Assembly: GCA_019009955.1 (NCBI GenBank)
Contig: CM032230.1
Location: forward strand, 123,738,501-123,802,500
DNA length: 64,000 bases
Direction: 5' to 3'
Source of the DNA: Riptortus pedestris
Taxonomy: Eukaryota > Arthropoda > Insecta > Hemiptera > Alydidae
In this document: piece after piece, positions 21,715-33,120 of the stretch
Layout of the letters: every line of letters starts with the position of its first letter
How positions within the stretch are numbered: the stretch's first letter is position 1
Notes under the pieces: model-generated
What the model saw: only the letters and a program-made list of their open reading frames with translations
The model's database searches: none
What the model was told of the DNA's origin: nothing
Made by a program: the position numbers and the translations under genes

Positions 21715-21849
21715 TTTTGAACGGACCTCAGTTTCGACATTTCTTGGGTAGGACGGATGAACATTTTTGGAAATTTTTGGAATAAGTACAAATTTCGCGA
21801 AATAAGTACAACCTCAATAGCTGATTTCCCTAAAGGGAAATCTGGTAAA
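20851..21849 (+). mobile_element. HINE carrying a nested Helitron
   Basis: A middle block from 'gagaaggagtgggggttta' through 'ggtaacgatcaaacaata' leads into (TA)n (21150-21206). A Helitron then intervenes to 21639, another (TA)n runs 21640-21709, and the 3' module ends in the hairpin TGATTTCCCTAAAGGGAAAT and a terminus drifted to TGGTAA. The 5' tip is missing. Confidence 0.7.
21200..21639 (+). mobile_element. Short non-autonomous Helitron
   Basis: The 5' block 'attgtaacctctgtctgtac' opens directly from a (TA)n, so the exact TC start is hidden. An internal deletion joins the 'gaggcctgaatttaaaaa' region to the terminal block. The 3' hairpin (CCCGGgcgaaGCCGAG) is followed by CTAG at 21636-21639 and a T. 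About 0.44 kb against 1.66 kb for the copy at 35.4 kb. Confidence 0.8.
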
Positions 21850-22365
21850 ATTAGTGTACAAAATCCCCAAAATAGCCACTTTTTATTTCGGGATGGTGTC
21901 AGATCCTAGGCATTAATATGTTTTGAATGGTGAATCTGAAGTGTACTCAGTAATTTCTGGGCACCTCAGAAAACCCCGTGTCGTGCAGCACCTGCTCCGA
22001 AAAAGTTTTCTTTGAAAATAGCACAAATGAGTTACACCACTGATCTATATTTGGTACATATTTATGTTTTATAGCGAATGTAGATAATGTTTGTGGCAAT
22101 TGAATTCAATGAGTGACAATTGTAAGTATAGTCATTGGTCTACAGTCGGAAAGGAATTTTTTTTTAACTGTGAGTTATTCACAACAAGTTGTACATATTT
22201 CTCGTCTCTTTCTGTTATCAATCACGCCTGATCTAACTTTGCATGGCTGATTATGAGTCTAGATAACACTCTTGTATTTTACCGTTGGCTTGAATTTCTG
22301 AAACTCGATTGCTACACAAATTGAGTTTTAATGTAACAACTTTTTCGAAGAAGAAAGAAATTTTT

Positions 22366-22488
22366 GACGGACCTCATTTTCGTCATCTCCTGTGTAGGAT
22401 CGATGGACATTTGAAGAAATTTTTCGAAAATCGCATCATGAGTCCGACCTCAATAGCTGATTTCCCTGGAGGGACATTTCCTAAAACA
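22366..22488 (+). mobile_element. HINE 3' end only
   Basis: 'gacggacctcattttcgtca' through 'cctcaatagctgatttccc', with a decayed hairpin right arm (GGAGGGACATTTCCTAA). Everything upstream is missing. Confidence 0.7.
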
Positions 22489-22489
22489 A

Positions 22490-23320
22490 GGTTGCTTTAC
22501 ATTTTTGATATATAATGTAGTAATAAAGCTTTAGTATTTAATAACCTCCAACTTTTGACATTAATGGCTTTTTGGAACCAGTTACCTACGAGTTATCACC
22601 CTTTCCTAGCACGGATGGGAGTACGGATTATATTTAAAGAGCTTATAAAGGAATAAGTATGGATTAAATTTTAAAATAAGTAAAGAAAAATCAGAAGCAA
22701 TATTATTAAGAAAATGATGAATATTCCAAGAAGATAGCCTTTGGGTAATATAAATCTGAGTATAAAATACCCTATTTATGGGTAAATGAGTCGTCAAAAG
22801 CTGTTCCCATCTTATACTCAAAGACATAAAGCCTGATTGAAAATATTTAAAAAATGTATGCATATACTTCATACGACATTTTCTTGAATAAAGATTGTTT
22901 TTAAGGGATGGATTTGAATAAGGATTGTATGAATGAAGTATAAAAGACACTGAACAGTCCAAACCAGTCCCAGGAGTACACAGAAAACGAATTTCACCAA
23001 AAGCAATAATCTACCTGTGGTGCGATTTAAATGAAAAGCTTAAACTTCTATGAAGCAGTGAATGTAATTCAGCCAAAGACGTTCAAAGAACCACATTCGA
23101 GAATAATATTTTTCATGTCATGAACATACAGTTATTGATCTGCCATATTATTCTTTTAGCAAAAGGAAACGAATCAAAGGGTTATGAATGGACGCTTTCA
23201 GAGAAACTTTTTCTTTCAGATTCATTCCACCAACTTTATGACAGAAAAAATTGTCTCAAATAATTCTAAATAATTTTTTATTTAAATAAATTTTAACATT
23301 CAGTTTATGAAATTAAGACT
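22490..23320. other. Unassigned stretch with a 118-codon minus frame
   Basis: The minus frame 22606-22962 (118 codons) is rich in Phe, Leu, Tyr and Asn, as expected of translated AT-rich noise. It shows no motif I recognise. The plus strand at 22965-23310 reads in short broken blocks that could be a decayed protein fossil, but I cannot name it. Confidence 0.35.
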
Positions 23321-23376
23321 AATTGGGACACATCATCTGTCACCACCTTTTTCCAGTAAGGTTGAGCCTAAGTGAT
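23320..23376 (-). repeat. SINE tail fragment
   Basis: 'gggacacatcatctgtcacc' and 'accacctttttccagtaagg' match the non-tRNA tail of the SINE at 6.3 kb. The tRNA-like head is absent. Confidence 0.45.
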
Positions 23377-23387
23377 TATAAAAAAAG

Positions 23388-23608
23388 TCCGTCACGCAGG
23401 GGCTGTCTAAACTAAGCAGATTTCCTAAGTGAAGTTTAGCAATAGAGAAATCTGCATACTGGTAACACAACACCACCATAAGTAAATACAAACGGTAATG
23501 AGAAATCTTTCAGTTAATTTTAATAAACTCCCAACTGAAATGGCTTCTGAATTGTAAGAATAATTTATATTTTAATAACTCAAATTTTCCCTTAAGGGAA
23601 ATCTGCTA
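23388..23608 (+). mobile_element. 221-bp deletion-derivative HINE
   Basis: The 5' tip TCCGTCACGCAGGGGCTGTC, AGCAGATTTCC and the 'taacacaacaccacc' module run to 'aataactcaaatttt' and then straight into CCCTTAAGGGAAATCTGCTA. The middle, (TA)n and most of the 3' module are gone, yet both terminal motifs remain. Another HINE starts six bases later. Confidence 0.8.
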
Positions 23609-23613
23609 AAAAG

Positions 23614-24230
23614 TCCGTCACGCAGGGGCTGCGTAAACTAAACAGATTTCCCTCGTGATAATTAACATTAGATAAATCTACATACTGGTAACACAATAGC
23701 ACCGTCAACATCAGGTGAATAAATACAAACGATAATAAGAAACTTCCAGACGGGAAGCACCTGAAATGTAAACAAACAGGTGTGCCAACTTCTCACAGGA
23801 AAGAAAAAGAATTACGGAAATATATCAGGATATAACATATTAATTATATTGAAAACTATTTACTATAGTACTGTAATTTATAATGGATCAAAATAATTTT
23901 TATCTCAATCAATCAAATTTTAGTAGCCTAAGAACTTAAGAAGTGGGGGGGGGGTCACCAGAATATATTTGCATGTTTCTCGTTTAATAAATGTCTCTTG
24001 AAAATAATATTTGGTATTTAAGCTTCGAATGATGTTGTTTATAACATAACCGAGTATTGTTTATGTAACATGAGTGGAAGTGGGGGTTTGCTGAGGGCTG
24101 AAAACTGAAAATGCAAATATCTGATATTAATATTCAAGATAGGGAATAAAAGTATGTAACAATAATTGTATTACATTTAATTTGCTATAAGATTAATTCT
24201 AAACATTTTTTCGATCCGACTTATAGTAAC
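23614..24230 (+). mobile_element. HINE abutting the short copy head-to-tail
   Basis: TCCGTCACGCAGGGGCTGCG with the variant 5' module and middle to 'ccgacttatagtaacgtg'. It is cut at 24230 by a reverse-oriented 5' terminus, so (TA)n and 3' end are missing. Confidence 0.75.
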
Positions 24231-24271
24231 GTGGGAAATCTGTTTAGTTTACGCAGTCCCGGCGTGACGGA
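24231..24271 (-). mobile_element. Solitary HINE 5' terminus, reverse
   Basis: GGGAAATCTGTTTAGTTTAC, then CGCAGTCCCGGCGTGACGGA; nothing else of the element remains. Confidence 0.7.
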
Positions 24272-24279
24272 CTTTTATC

Positions 24280-24947
24280 TAATTAATGTATTTCGAAAAG
24301 TGTTATAAAAATAAACTTGAACACTATTTAATTTTTAAAAGTTTTGTTCAAATAGATATATATGGAAATATGATGTTTGTTAACTTTTCCTGGATAAAAG
24401 AAAGACTTTCCTCATTGAGACCCGATTAATATTGAAGATCTTAAATTATTCTTCTCCAAGATTAATTTATTAACACATTTTTTTTTTGGCTTTCTTCGTT
24501 TTTTTTTTTTCATTGTTTTATTTAGGATTGATCCTTCTTTTTTTTTGTTTGTGTAAAACAGGAAGTATTAACTTAATTAACAAACACAACAATGGGAAGG
24601 AAATTACGCCGAAATAAAGCTCAGAATATGTATTGTTTAGCATTTAGGTAAATCATGTTTAGCCCCGAGCTAAACTTTATGAACACAATAAGGGACGTCA
24701 AAATGTTTGAAGAAATGGAATTAATTTAGCTTATAGAAGGAGCTCCATGTTTGTTGTGTACATCATGGTGAACAACTATCTCGCAGTGAGGTAATTCATA
24801 TTAACAACAGTCCTCTTTGTCTTGCTTGTGGTTAGGTTTTAAAATCGTTCATATGGCTTATGTAATATTTAGTTATAATCCATCAGATAAAATAAATTCA
24901 GACTTTTTAATCAACATTACGAACAAAAGGTCCTCAAAGTCTTGAAA
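24280..24947. other. Unassigned AT-rich stretch
   Basis: T-rich runs near 24480-24550; no frame, repeat end or RNA gene recognised. Confidence 0.45.
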
Positions 24948-24977
24948 GAAGGGGGAGGGGGAGAGGGAGAGGGAGAG

Positions 24978-25053
<76 letters not shown>
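24948..25053. repeat. (GA)n microsatellite
   Basis: Imperfect GGGAGA units grade into a pure GA tract of about 35 units. The Ser-Leu frames on the opposite strand are translation of this tract, not genes. Confidence 0.95.
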
Positions 25054-25056
<3 letters not shown>

Positions 25057-26590
25057 AAATTTAGCTGTATAACATTCTGTGTGAGCTGTTTTTTGTAAAT
25101 TGTCCATAAAATCCTTTTGCCTTTCCAATTAATCACATTGGATTCACAAAAGTCAAGCAGTCACAAACCGCTTTCATTATTTGTGTTGCGAATAGAAGTT
25201 TCAATTAGCAAAAAAAAGCCAATTCACATTTGTCGTATTTAACTTCTGTACCTAGTTTTAAATATTCATGATCGTATTTTAGCGGGATAAAACAAAAAGA
25301 ATCATTCTCCATTTACTACAATATTTACTATTGTATATTCGCTAATAATCCATGTCATCAAATGATTTTGATATTCTAGCTACCTATTTTAAATAGGGTA
25401 ATTGTTAGGCTTTGCAAACATGATGGGGTTATTTCTACTTTCGAATCAATTACAGGTTACTTTATCAAATAATTTTTTCACACCACTTTCTAGATTATCA
25501 ATAGTTTAAACTAATCAATGCGAATAACTAGAAATATTTCGCAATCAAGCGAAAAATGAACAAAAATAAAGCGAATTAAATTAAATTTACAACTTTAGCT
25601 ATTTACCAATTCTCAATACTGGGATACAGAGGTCTAAGGCTGCAAGACATTTGGCGAATTTACCCGTGAATATTGACTGTAGTTAAAACGACAAAATTGC
25701 TCAATAATTCATTCAATTCTTGTTATTGTACATGAGTTCTGTAAGCATCATCTCCGCTTTCAGCCGCGGGGAAAAAAAGATAACCATACAACGTTAAATT
25801 CTTTAAGTAGCTCTCGCCAGCAAGCTAGCGATGCCAAGTGGTGAAGCAAACCCTTTGGGGGCTTCGCCCTCGGGATTACTGATTTTTAATTATACATGTA
25901 TTTTCCAGATTATTCATTTTTATCGTTACATTTGTAAGGTTTTTCCGAAAAAAATGAAAATGATGCCTATGCGTTTGGTAAAGAATATATTTCGTATATT
26001 GTATCATTCAAGAAGAAGAAAATTGAACTATTGATTTGAAATAATGTTTGAATGTATGACCACTGATTCCAATTGTAAATAAAATTGAAATCGTTATCAT
26101 GTACTCTACCTTCGAAAATATCCATTATAATAATACGTTTTATTTACTTTTGGGAATTATTTGTAAATAGGGAAGTAGGAAAAGACTATTTAAATTATAT
26201 AAAATGACCACGATTGCAATAAGTAAAAATATAATATAAGTCAAAATAAGGAATTAAAAGTGTTTGCAAATAAAAAACATTGAAAATGGAGAGAAGGAAA
26301 AGAAGTCGTATTAGTTCTATGATTATCTGGTAGAATGCGCTTTACACATCTTATTGAAACTAACACATCTAAACCAATAATTGAAATAACTCAAAACCCT
26401 CAACAATAGCAATGCAAATACATAAGTATTTAAAAAGAAAACATTTTCAACATTCCATCAGGTTTAAATAAATTTGGGTAATTAGTAACTGTGTCTGAAC
26501 GTACTGCTGAAGCTGCTTTATTTAGACGACATACTTAAACTCTTAAAGACATACATTAGGAAAACATATTAACACTTAATTACATTACCA
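25054..26590. other. Longest stretch without a recognised element
   Basis: No HINE, Helitron or transposase signature. A small GC-richer patch at 25815-25880 ('gggggcttcgccctcgggat') has hairpin potential and could be the end of an unrecognised element. This may be local unique DNA. Confidence 0.4.
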
Positions 26591-26734
26591 TTAACCTCGC
26601 CCTTTGGCCTTCCACCGGAGACAGAGGTGGTGTTTAGGCGCTCGTAGGGGATAGATTGTCGGAGTAAAGGGAGGCGAAGTGTGGTACGGGAAATCGCTTC
26701 GGTGGCTACCTAGACCGTTCGATCGAGCTGAAAA

Positions 26735-26938
26735 ATGGCGCTTCGAAAAGAAAAAAATGAGGCGATAGAACGGGAGTTTCAAGCTGCGCAAAAAAAAAGT
26801 ATAGTTTGGAGTTCGATCGTCATTTGTCGGGATGACAGACAGCAGTTATCCCAGTTTAAGATGCCGAACGAAAGGGGATTTAACCGGGATTTTTTCTGCA
26901 GATCGGTAAAGCGATGCTCGGAACGGCCAGAGAAATAA
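26735..26938 (+). CDS. Candidate exon or small ORF in a GC-richer patch
   Basis: A 67-codon frame starts at an ATG in good context (gaaaaATGGCG), in a locally GC- and CpG-richer patch (about 26600-26940) that stands out from its surroundings. The product starts MALRKEKNEAIEREFQAAQK, strongly charged and possibly helical, then loses resemblance to a folded domain. A 'ggtaaag' splice-donor-like site lies at about 26904. I recognise no family. It could be the first exon of a host gene or part of an unknown repeat; a HINE starts 40 bases after its stop. Confidence 0.25.
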   Translation: MALRKEKNEAIEREFQAAQKKSIVWSSIVICRDDRQQLSQFKMPNERGFNRDFFCRSVKRCSERPEK

Positions 26939-26978
26939 TGAATTTGACGTGTAACAGTGGAGGTTCAGAATAAAAAAG

Positions 26979-27783
26979 TCCATCACGCAGGGGCTGCGTA
27001 AAGTAAACAGATTTCTCACGTGAAGTTTTACAACAGAAAAATCTGTATACTGATAACACAATACCACCGTGATTAAATATAAACGGTAATGAGAAATCTT
27101 TCAGTTAATTAAAATAAATTCCCAACTGAAACGGCTTCTGAATTGGAATAATAATTTATATTTTAATAACTCAAATTAGTAGTCCAAGAACTAAAGAAGG
27201 GGGGGGGGGATGAACAGAAAGTATTTGCATAAATCTCACAAAGTAACAAAGGTAAGGTAAGGTTAGTAACGGCAGGTAAGGTTAGAAGAACCCTCCCACC
27301 TGAGCCGACGGAAATGGCCGATCTGATCCAACCTATGCCCCACTACAGACTTCATAAAAATGCAAATATCTCGGTTAATATTTAAGATAGAGAATAAATT
27401 TATAGAACAATATTTACAGTAAATTTAATTTGCAATAAGACGAGTTCTATACAATTTTTTGATCCGATGCATAATAACGGAGATATTTTGAATTTTCGAA
27501 AATCCCCCCTCTAAACCCCCCCCCTCCCACTAGTTGGATTTTAGCCATAAACGAACTTGATATTGCTTTTTGCATAAAACGTTTAAATATCGAGTTTGGT
27601 AACGATCAAACAAAAATTGCGACCGCTAGAGCGTTAACAGACAAATATATATAATTTTGAACGGACCTCATTTTCGTCATCTCCTGGGTTGGATCGATGG
27701 ATGGATGGATGGGTTGGATTTTTCTAAAATCGCGTCATGAGTACGATCTCAATAGCTGATTTGCCTTAAGGGAAATCTGCTAA
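26979..27783 (+). mobile_element. HINE, long form
   Basis: Both termini intact (TCCATCACGCAGGGGCTGCG; hairpin GATTTGCCTTAAGGGAAATC then TGCTAA, end 27783). It has the long 5' module with 'gtatttgcataaatctcac' and the 'ggtaaggtaaggttag' repeat. The (TA)n is contracted to a few units near 27646, and a GGAT microduplication lies near 27695. Confidence 0.85.
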
Positions 27784-28083
27784 AAGCACCCATTGAGAAA
27801 GTAAACAGACGTGCAGACACCTACACAATTTACATTGTCCTATAGCACACTTCAGTTTACGCTTCATTCATTCAGATATAAAATGCAAACAAACTGCCTT
27901 CACACCAGACACAAACAGATTAGACCAAGGAACTAGGGCGGGATAGATAAGAATGATTAATGCATTGGAACTATCTCAATCATTCATGATAAGGTTAGCC
28001 AATATTCCGAAGGGAATACATAGCTGTCAACAACTTGCCACATATATTCTCAATACATCAGTTTGTCATCAGAAGTTTTTAGG

Positions 28084-29426
28084 GTATATATATATATATA
28101 TATATAAAATTGTAACCTCTGTCTGTACATTGATTTTTTTCGCGAAATTTCACGATAACTTTTCGTTTCACATGTCATAGACACCATAACTACATTTTGT
28201 TTCTTTCGTGTATGTTTGTTTGTTTGTTTGTTTGTTACCTTTTCACGCATAAACGGCTGAACCGAATTTTATGAAACTTGGTATGTATATTACTACTAAC
28301 CCAACTTAGACTTTAGGCTATATTAAAATTCTCTGAGGCGAACAGGAGTGGGGGTTATAAGGAAGGCCTGAAATTAAAAATAGCGATATTTCGTTTCCTA
28401 TTGGGTTTTCGGCAAATATGAACATAACAAAAGTTGTTTATTTTTTTATTTAGAGTAACTTTTGTTATATGCACTTTTGCTGAATACGGAAGTATAAATA
28501 AGTTATACGCTAATAACTATAGCGGGAGTCCACAATTTTATTTGGCACAAAAGACTCAACTGAACTAAACCAAACTCGGTATGTGAATTAGCACAAAAGC
28601 CTTCCTTATAATAAGCCATACTAACATTTCTAGGGACGGGCAGGAGTGGGGGTTATAAGGAAGGCCTGAAATTAATAATAGAGATATTTTGTTTCCTATT
28701 GCATTTTCAGCAAATATGCACATAATAAAAGTTGCTTATTTTGTTATTTAGAGAAACTTTTTTTATATACACTATCGTCGTATACCGAAGTATAAAGGCG
28801 TTATACGCTAAAAATTATAGCGGGAGTCAACAATTTTATTTGGCACAAAAGACTCAACCGAACTAAACCAAACTCGGTATGTATAATAAAACAACCGCCT
28901 TCTTTAGAATAAGCCATACCAACATTTCTAGCGATGGGCAGGAGTGGGGGTTGTAAGGGAGGCCTGAAATTAAAAATAGCGGGATTTTGTTTTCTATTGG
29001 TTTTTCTGCAAATATGCACATGACAAAAGTTGTTTAGTTTGTTATTTAAAGTAACTTTTGTTATATTCACTTTTGTGGTTTAACAATTTATAAACGAGAT
29101 ATACACTAAATGCTAAAGCGGGAGTTGGACACCAACGGTTGAATCGATTCCAGCAAAACTCAGAATATATAAATTAAAATTGATGTTTACATAGTTATAA
29201 GCTATATTAAATTGTTTAGGTTAGAAGGGGAGGGGGGGGGTTATAAGGGAGGCCTGAGATAAAAATTCGTGATATTTCATTTTCTATTCCAAACCAACCA
29301 CGGGTACTAACCCTAAACACTGAAACGGGGGTTTGTCAAAATATTGTGCAAAGTAAAGTCGCCAAAAAAATACCATCATCATTCCAGCTCAAATGAATTC
29401 CCGGGCAAAGCCGGGTACCTTAACTA

Positions 29427-29427
<1 letters not shown>
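28084..29427 (+). mobile_element. Non-autonomous Helitron with four internal repeats
   Basis: Opens from a short (TA)n with 'aaaattgtaacctctgtctg', contains 'cggctgaaccgaatttta', then four ~0.3-kb units, each recognisable by 'aggagtgggggttataagg' or a variant (around 28343, 28640, 28938 and 29229). It ends with the terminal block, hairpin CCCGGgcaaaGCCGGG and CTAG (29424-29427) plus T. No Rep or helicase reading frame is present, so it is mobilised in trans. Confidence 0.85.
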
Positions 29428-29477
<50 letters not shown>

Positions 29478-29480
<3 letters not shown>

Positions 29481-30400
29481 TTTCGTTGGTAACAGGGGTG
29501 ATGCGTCACCTCATGTAGATTTATTTTTTTATGTTTTGTTGGTTGACGTGGTAGGGCAAACCATAGTCACTTCCTAATCTCACTTCGCGTTAGGATTGTT
29601 CGATTAAGAGTGTTCCGTGTCAGTGCCTGTTTACTTGATTTATCACGTGCTTGGGGTGACTAGTAACCCCTGTTACCTGTCTCAGTTGCCAAAATTTTAA
29701 GCATTTATTTGCATAAAATGGATTCCTGCAATGTTAATGGCCCAAATTTTGCCACATTTGTGAAAGAGTGTCTAGAGGATGAAAGCAATGCAAATTCTGG
29801 TGATGATTCAAGTGGAGAAAAAGATATCCTACAGGAAGAAAGTGATGTTGATGACATAATAGAAGGATACTCTTCAGAAGTGGAGGAAGAAACTTCATCG
29901 TCTTCGGACACTGTAAAAGGTAAAAATGGTCATGTATGGTCATTGAAACCACCTAAACCAACCAGAACACCAGCCCATAATATTGTAAAAATCCCTATTC
30001 AAACATCACATCTGAACTTGATGCCCTAAACTTACTTATTGACCCAACTATAGTTGACAGAAATGTTCATTTTAAAAACCTGGAAATATGTATTTGTCGT
30101 GAAAATTACATCTATGCTCAAAAACAAATGACAAAAAAGTGAAAACTTACTGCAGGAAATGCGGAAAACCTACGTGCAGCGAGCATCGCAAGTAAGTGAG
30201 TAGCAACTGCTTCAAGTAGTGATTTTTCAATCTATTTTTCATTTTTCAGTTGTCGATTGTATTAAGAATATTTTAATATAAATATCAAAATGTAAATAAA
30301 TCATTGTGTTAACATTAATCTCCTTTATTGATTAAATAATCCCTTGGGGTGTCACCCCATGTTACCTTTCTAAGGTTTCAAAATTGTGTTACCAGTGGAA

Positions 30401-30403
<3 letters not shown>
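29478..30403 (+). mobile_element. piggyBac-derived element in a (TA)n tract
   Basis: Inverted ends TCCTTTCGTTGGTAACA and (reverse-complemented) TCCTTCCACTGGTAACA lie directly inside (TA)n on both sides (29428-29477 and 30404-30466). It contains N- and C-terminal piggyBac transposase pieces. The usual TTAA is not visible; TATA flanks instead. At 926 bp it is internally deleted. A repeated 'ggggtgacta'/'ggggtgtcac' word occurs near both ends. Confidence 0.7.
29718..30195 (+). pseudogene. piggyBac transposase, N-terminus fused to C-terminal zinc domain
   Basis: From ATG 29718 an open frame of 103 codons runs to 30029 (an in-frame TTG lies upstream at 29709). It is acidic and Ser-rich at first (residues ~25-70), then reads WSLKPPKPTRTPAHNIVKIP, the conserved entry to the piggyBac transposase domain. 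The frame closes soon after, and the catalytic DDD core is absent. In another frame near 30125-30190 a Cys/His block reads TYCRKCGKPTCSEHRK, matching the C-terminal Cys-rich domain that binds transposon ends. The open frame is surprisingly clean, so a short N-terminal peptide could still be made. Confidence 0.75.
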
Positions 30404-30469
<66 letters not shown>

Positions 30470-30813
30470 GTAGATTCAATTCTGACCATTTATTATTAAA
30501 GCATATTTTTTCAGCCATAAGATGAGAATGGGGTGAGGTTTACAGAGAGTCTGAGAGGGCGGCAAAGAAGGAGATAAAACGAAGACAGTGACAGAATGAC
30601 TAGGAAAATTCTACTTGTCATGCGAACTGAAATGCTGTTTATTTATTTATCTGTAATGCGGGGTCATTCATAATTTAGAATGCTTAGAATAAAAGTGGCA
30701 TGCCACTCCCTGACAGGTCAGGAACTCTAATAATTTATGACGGCTTGTCACGATTTTTGTGACAGTCTTGTATTTGTTCGTTTCTTTTCACTTTAAATTA
30801 ATAAATTATATTC

Positions 30814-30817
<4 letters not shown>

Positions 30818-30864
<47 letters not shown>
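30818..30864. repeat. (TA)n microsatellite bordering a retrotransposon end
   Basis: About 23 TA units, immediately followed by the 5'-truncated retrotransposon fragment. Confidence 0.95.
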
Positions 30865-30866
<2 letters not shown>

Positions 30867-31423
30867 GTCCATATCTGCTTTTGCTGTAATGGGATTGTTC
30901 CAAAATTAATGGAATCACTATGTTACTAATGACTACGTTTATATATTCAAACAAAGAGGTCAGCCTAAAATGGGCTCTGACCGACACAAAGCTACGAGAA
31001 ATAAAAAACAATATTCGTGAATGGCTGTCAAGTAATCGGGACACTAGAAGAGAAGAAGTAGTCCTTACTCGTTTGAGGCATGGTGTGGCAACGCTTACAG
31101 ACTGCAGACTAATAACCGACAAGAACTTACCCACCAACCTATCTGAACTACTACACGACAACAGCCCATACATTCCAAAAGTCATGAAACACCTCAAAGA
31201 CACACACATTTACAACCAGATGTAACATTAAATAATCAAACATTAGACTGCAATAATATCCACTGGAGAAAAAATAAATAACCGTACTTTTACCTACCTC
31301 TGTAGATTTTTTAACCTTTTTTATTGGTTTTTATAAGGTGGTTTTACCTTTACTATTTTAGTATTATAACAAGAAAATGTGTGAATCGCTTAAATTGCGA
31401 CACACCTAAATAAATAAATATTC
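30865..31423 (+). mobile_element. 5'-truncated non-LTR retrotransposon, 3' end
   Basis: Contains the C-terminal RNase H-like part of ORF2 (30920-31225, TAA-terminated), a ~190-base 3' UTR and a short TAAATAAATAAATA tail at about 31408-31423. 5' truncation with a simple 3' tail is the normal product of target-primed reverse transcription. The 5' junction lies at or near the (TA)n. Confidence 0.75.
30920..31225 (+). pseudogene. RNase H/C-terminal region of a jockey/I-type ORF2
   Basis: The frame includes TDTKLREIKNNIREW, then the hallmark RREEVVLTRLRHG, normally followed by a His-containing Zn-like tail. Here the sequence jumps to TLTDCRLITDKNLPTNLSEL, so about 20-30 residues between the Leu-Arg motif and the DCRL block look deleted. 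It closes with the usual hydrophobic tail (KVMKHLKDTHIYNQM). Reverse transcriptase and endonuclease are absent. Family level is solid; clade is less certain. Confidence 0.75.
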
Positions 31424-31629
31424 AAAAATAAGAAAATCCCCCTATGCATTAAAAATAAATGTTCGAAACATCTCCATTATTATGAGATGAAAAAAAAACA
31501 TATTTCTTTTGCAAATTTTATTTTCAACAGTTATTGTTCATTTTAGGTTACTCTAACACTTCTATTTATAGTGATGTCACATTTTGCATTATCATAATCT
31601 AATGTATCAATCAAGTATAGCCTTATATA

Positions 31630-31755
31630 TTTATATAATTTTGAATGGACCTCATTTTCGCCATCTTCTAGGAGGATCGATGGACATTGGAAGAAAATTT
31701 TCGAAAATCGCTTCATGAGTACGACCTCAATAGCTGATTTCCCTTAAGGAAAATT
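31630..31755 (+). mobile_element. HINE 3' end only
   Basis: 'aattttgaatggacctcatt' through 'cctcaatagctgatttccc', hairpin right arm cut short (AAGGAAAATT), and immediately followed by a reverse HINE. Confidence 0.7.
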
Positions 31756-31757
31756 CG

Positions 31758-32379
31758 AAATATCTCCGTTACTATACGTTGGATCAAATTATTGATTAGA
31801 ATCAATCTTATTGCAAATTAAATGTAATATAATTATTGTTATATGCATTTATTCTTTATCTTGAATATTAACCGAGATATTTGCATTTTTCAGTTTTCAG
31901 CGTTCAGCAAACCCCCACTTCTACTCATGTTACATAAACAATACTCTATTATATAATAAACCACATTATTCGAAGTTTAAATACCAAATATGTTATTCAA
32001 GAGACCTTTATTATACGAGTTACATGCAAATATGTCCTTGTGTCGCCCCCTCGTCTTAAGGTCTAAAATTTGATTGATTGAGATAACAATTATTCTGACT
32101 CATTATTAATTACAGTACTAGATATAGTAAATAGTTCTCAATAAAATTAATATGTTATATTCTGATAAATTTCAGTAATTGTTTTATTGTGAGGCTGGGA
32201 GAACTGTTTGATTACATTTCAAACACTTCCTGTCGGCAGGTTATTGAAATTGACTGAAACAATTCTTAGTTCAGTGTATATCTATTCACGGTGGTGTTGT
32301 GTTAGCAGTATGTAGATTTATCTATTACTAAACTTCACGAGGGAAATCTGGTTAGTTTACGCAGCCCCTGCGTGACGGA
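31758..32379 (-). mobile_element. HINE, reverse, 3' part missing
   Basis: Starts within the middle ('cgaaatatctccgttactat') and runs to the 5' terminus (CGCAGCCCCTGCGTGACGGA ending 32379), with the 'cacggtggtgttgtgttagc' module. Together with the preceding 3' end it makes a tail-to-tail junction. Confidence 0.75.
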
Positions 32380-32732
32380 CTTTTTGATCATTTGTAGTGT
32401 TGGAAAGGATTATTTTAACCTTTGCATTTCTTCTGAAGGGCTATAGAGGTGAAAAAGTATAAAATACTTATAAGTGTCACAAGGAGGAAAAAGTTTGGGG
32501 ATTGGGGTAGGTGTTTAATAACGAGCTACTTCCCCTTAAATTGTATAAAACCATTAAAACTCATACATTTTTTCCTTTTTATTTCACTTCTTTTCTACAT
32601 ATTGCAGCGGGTCTTTTGCACTTTAGGGGAGCCAGTGACTTTTTAGGAACAGTTGTTATCATACTGGTTATTTCTGAGTAACTTAATGAATCATATGGCA
32701 TTTATTAAGGAATTATTTGTTTACACGTATCA

Positions 32733-33067
32733 GTGCTCCTGGAGTGCATCAGGTGTTGTATTAGACCAGGTACAACAATAATCTCAGATTGCTGGGCATC
32801 TTACCAGGGGTTAGAAGAAAAGTTGCCCGAGTTGAGATACCGCCATTTGACGGTAAATCATTCGAAGAATTTTGTTGACCCAAATACGGGCGCATATACC
32901 CAGACGATAGAATCTCTGTGGGCTAGGGCAAAAAGCAGAAACAGGAAGGAATGCGGCACAAGACGGACACTAATAGACTATGTGAATTTCTATGGAGACA
33001 GAGGAATAAGGACAAAGATTTTTTCGAACAAATATTGAAGGATATGGCAGAATTTGTTCTTATTTAA
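32733..33067 (+). pseudogene. Merlin transposase C-terminal half (ISXO2-like DDE)
   Basis: The open frame holds PGTTIISDCWASYQGL with the catalytic Asp in SDCW, then TVNHSKNFVDPNTGAYTQTI and ESLWARAKSRNR with the catalytic Glu, as in ISXO2-like/IS1595-type transposases. Near 32980 the frame changes by one. After the shift the typical C-terminal segment FLWRQRNKDKDFFEQIL follows, to a TAA at 33065-33067. The N-terminal zinc finger and first Asp are deleted, so the copy is inactive. Confidence 0.85.
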
Positions 33068-33120
33068 AGAAAAATTATTTACTTAGCTTCTATTATTCAT
33101 CCTAAAATAAATGTTCTATT

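Noticed and set aside
25000..25128. Ser-Leu-rich open frames on the minus strand
   Set aside because: They are translations of the (GA)n microsatellite.
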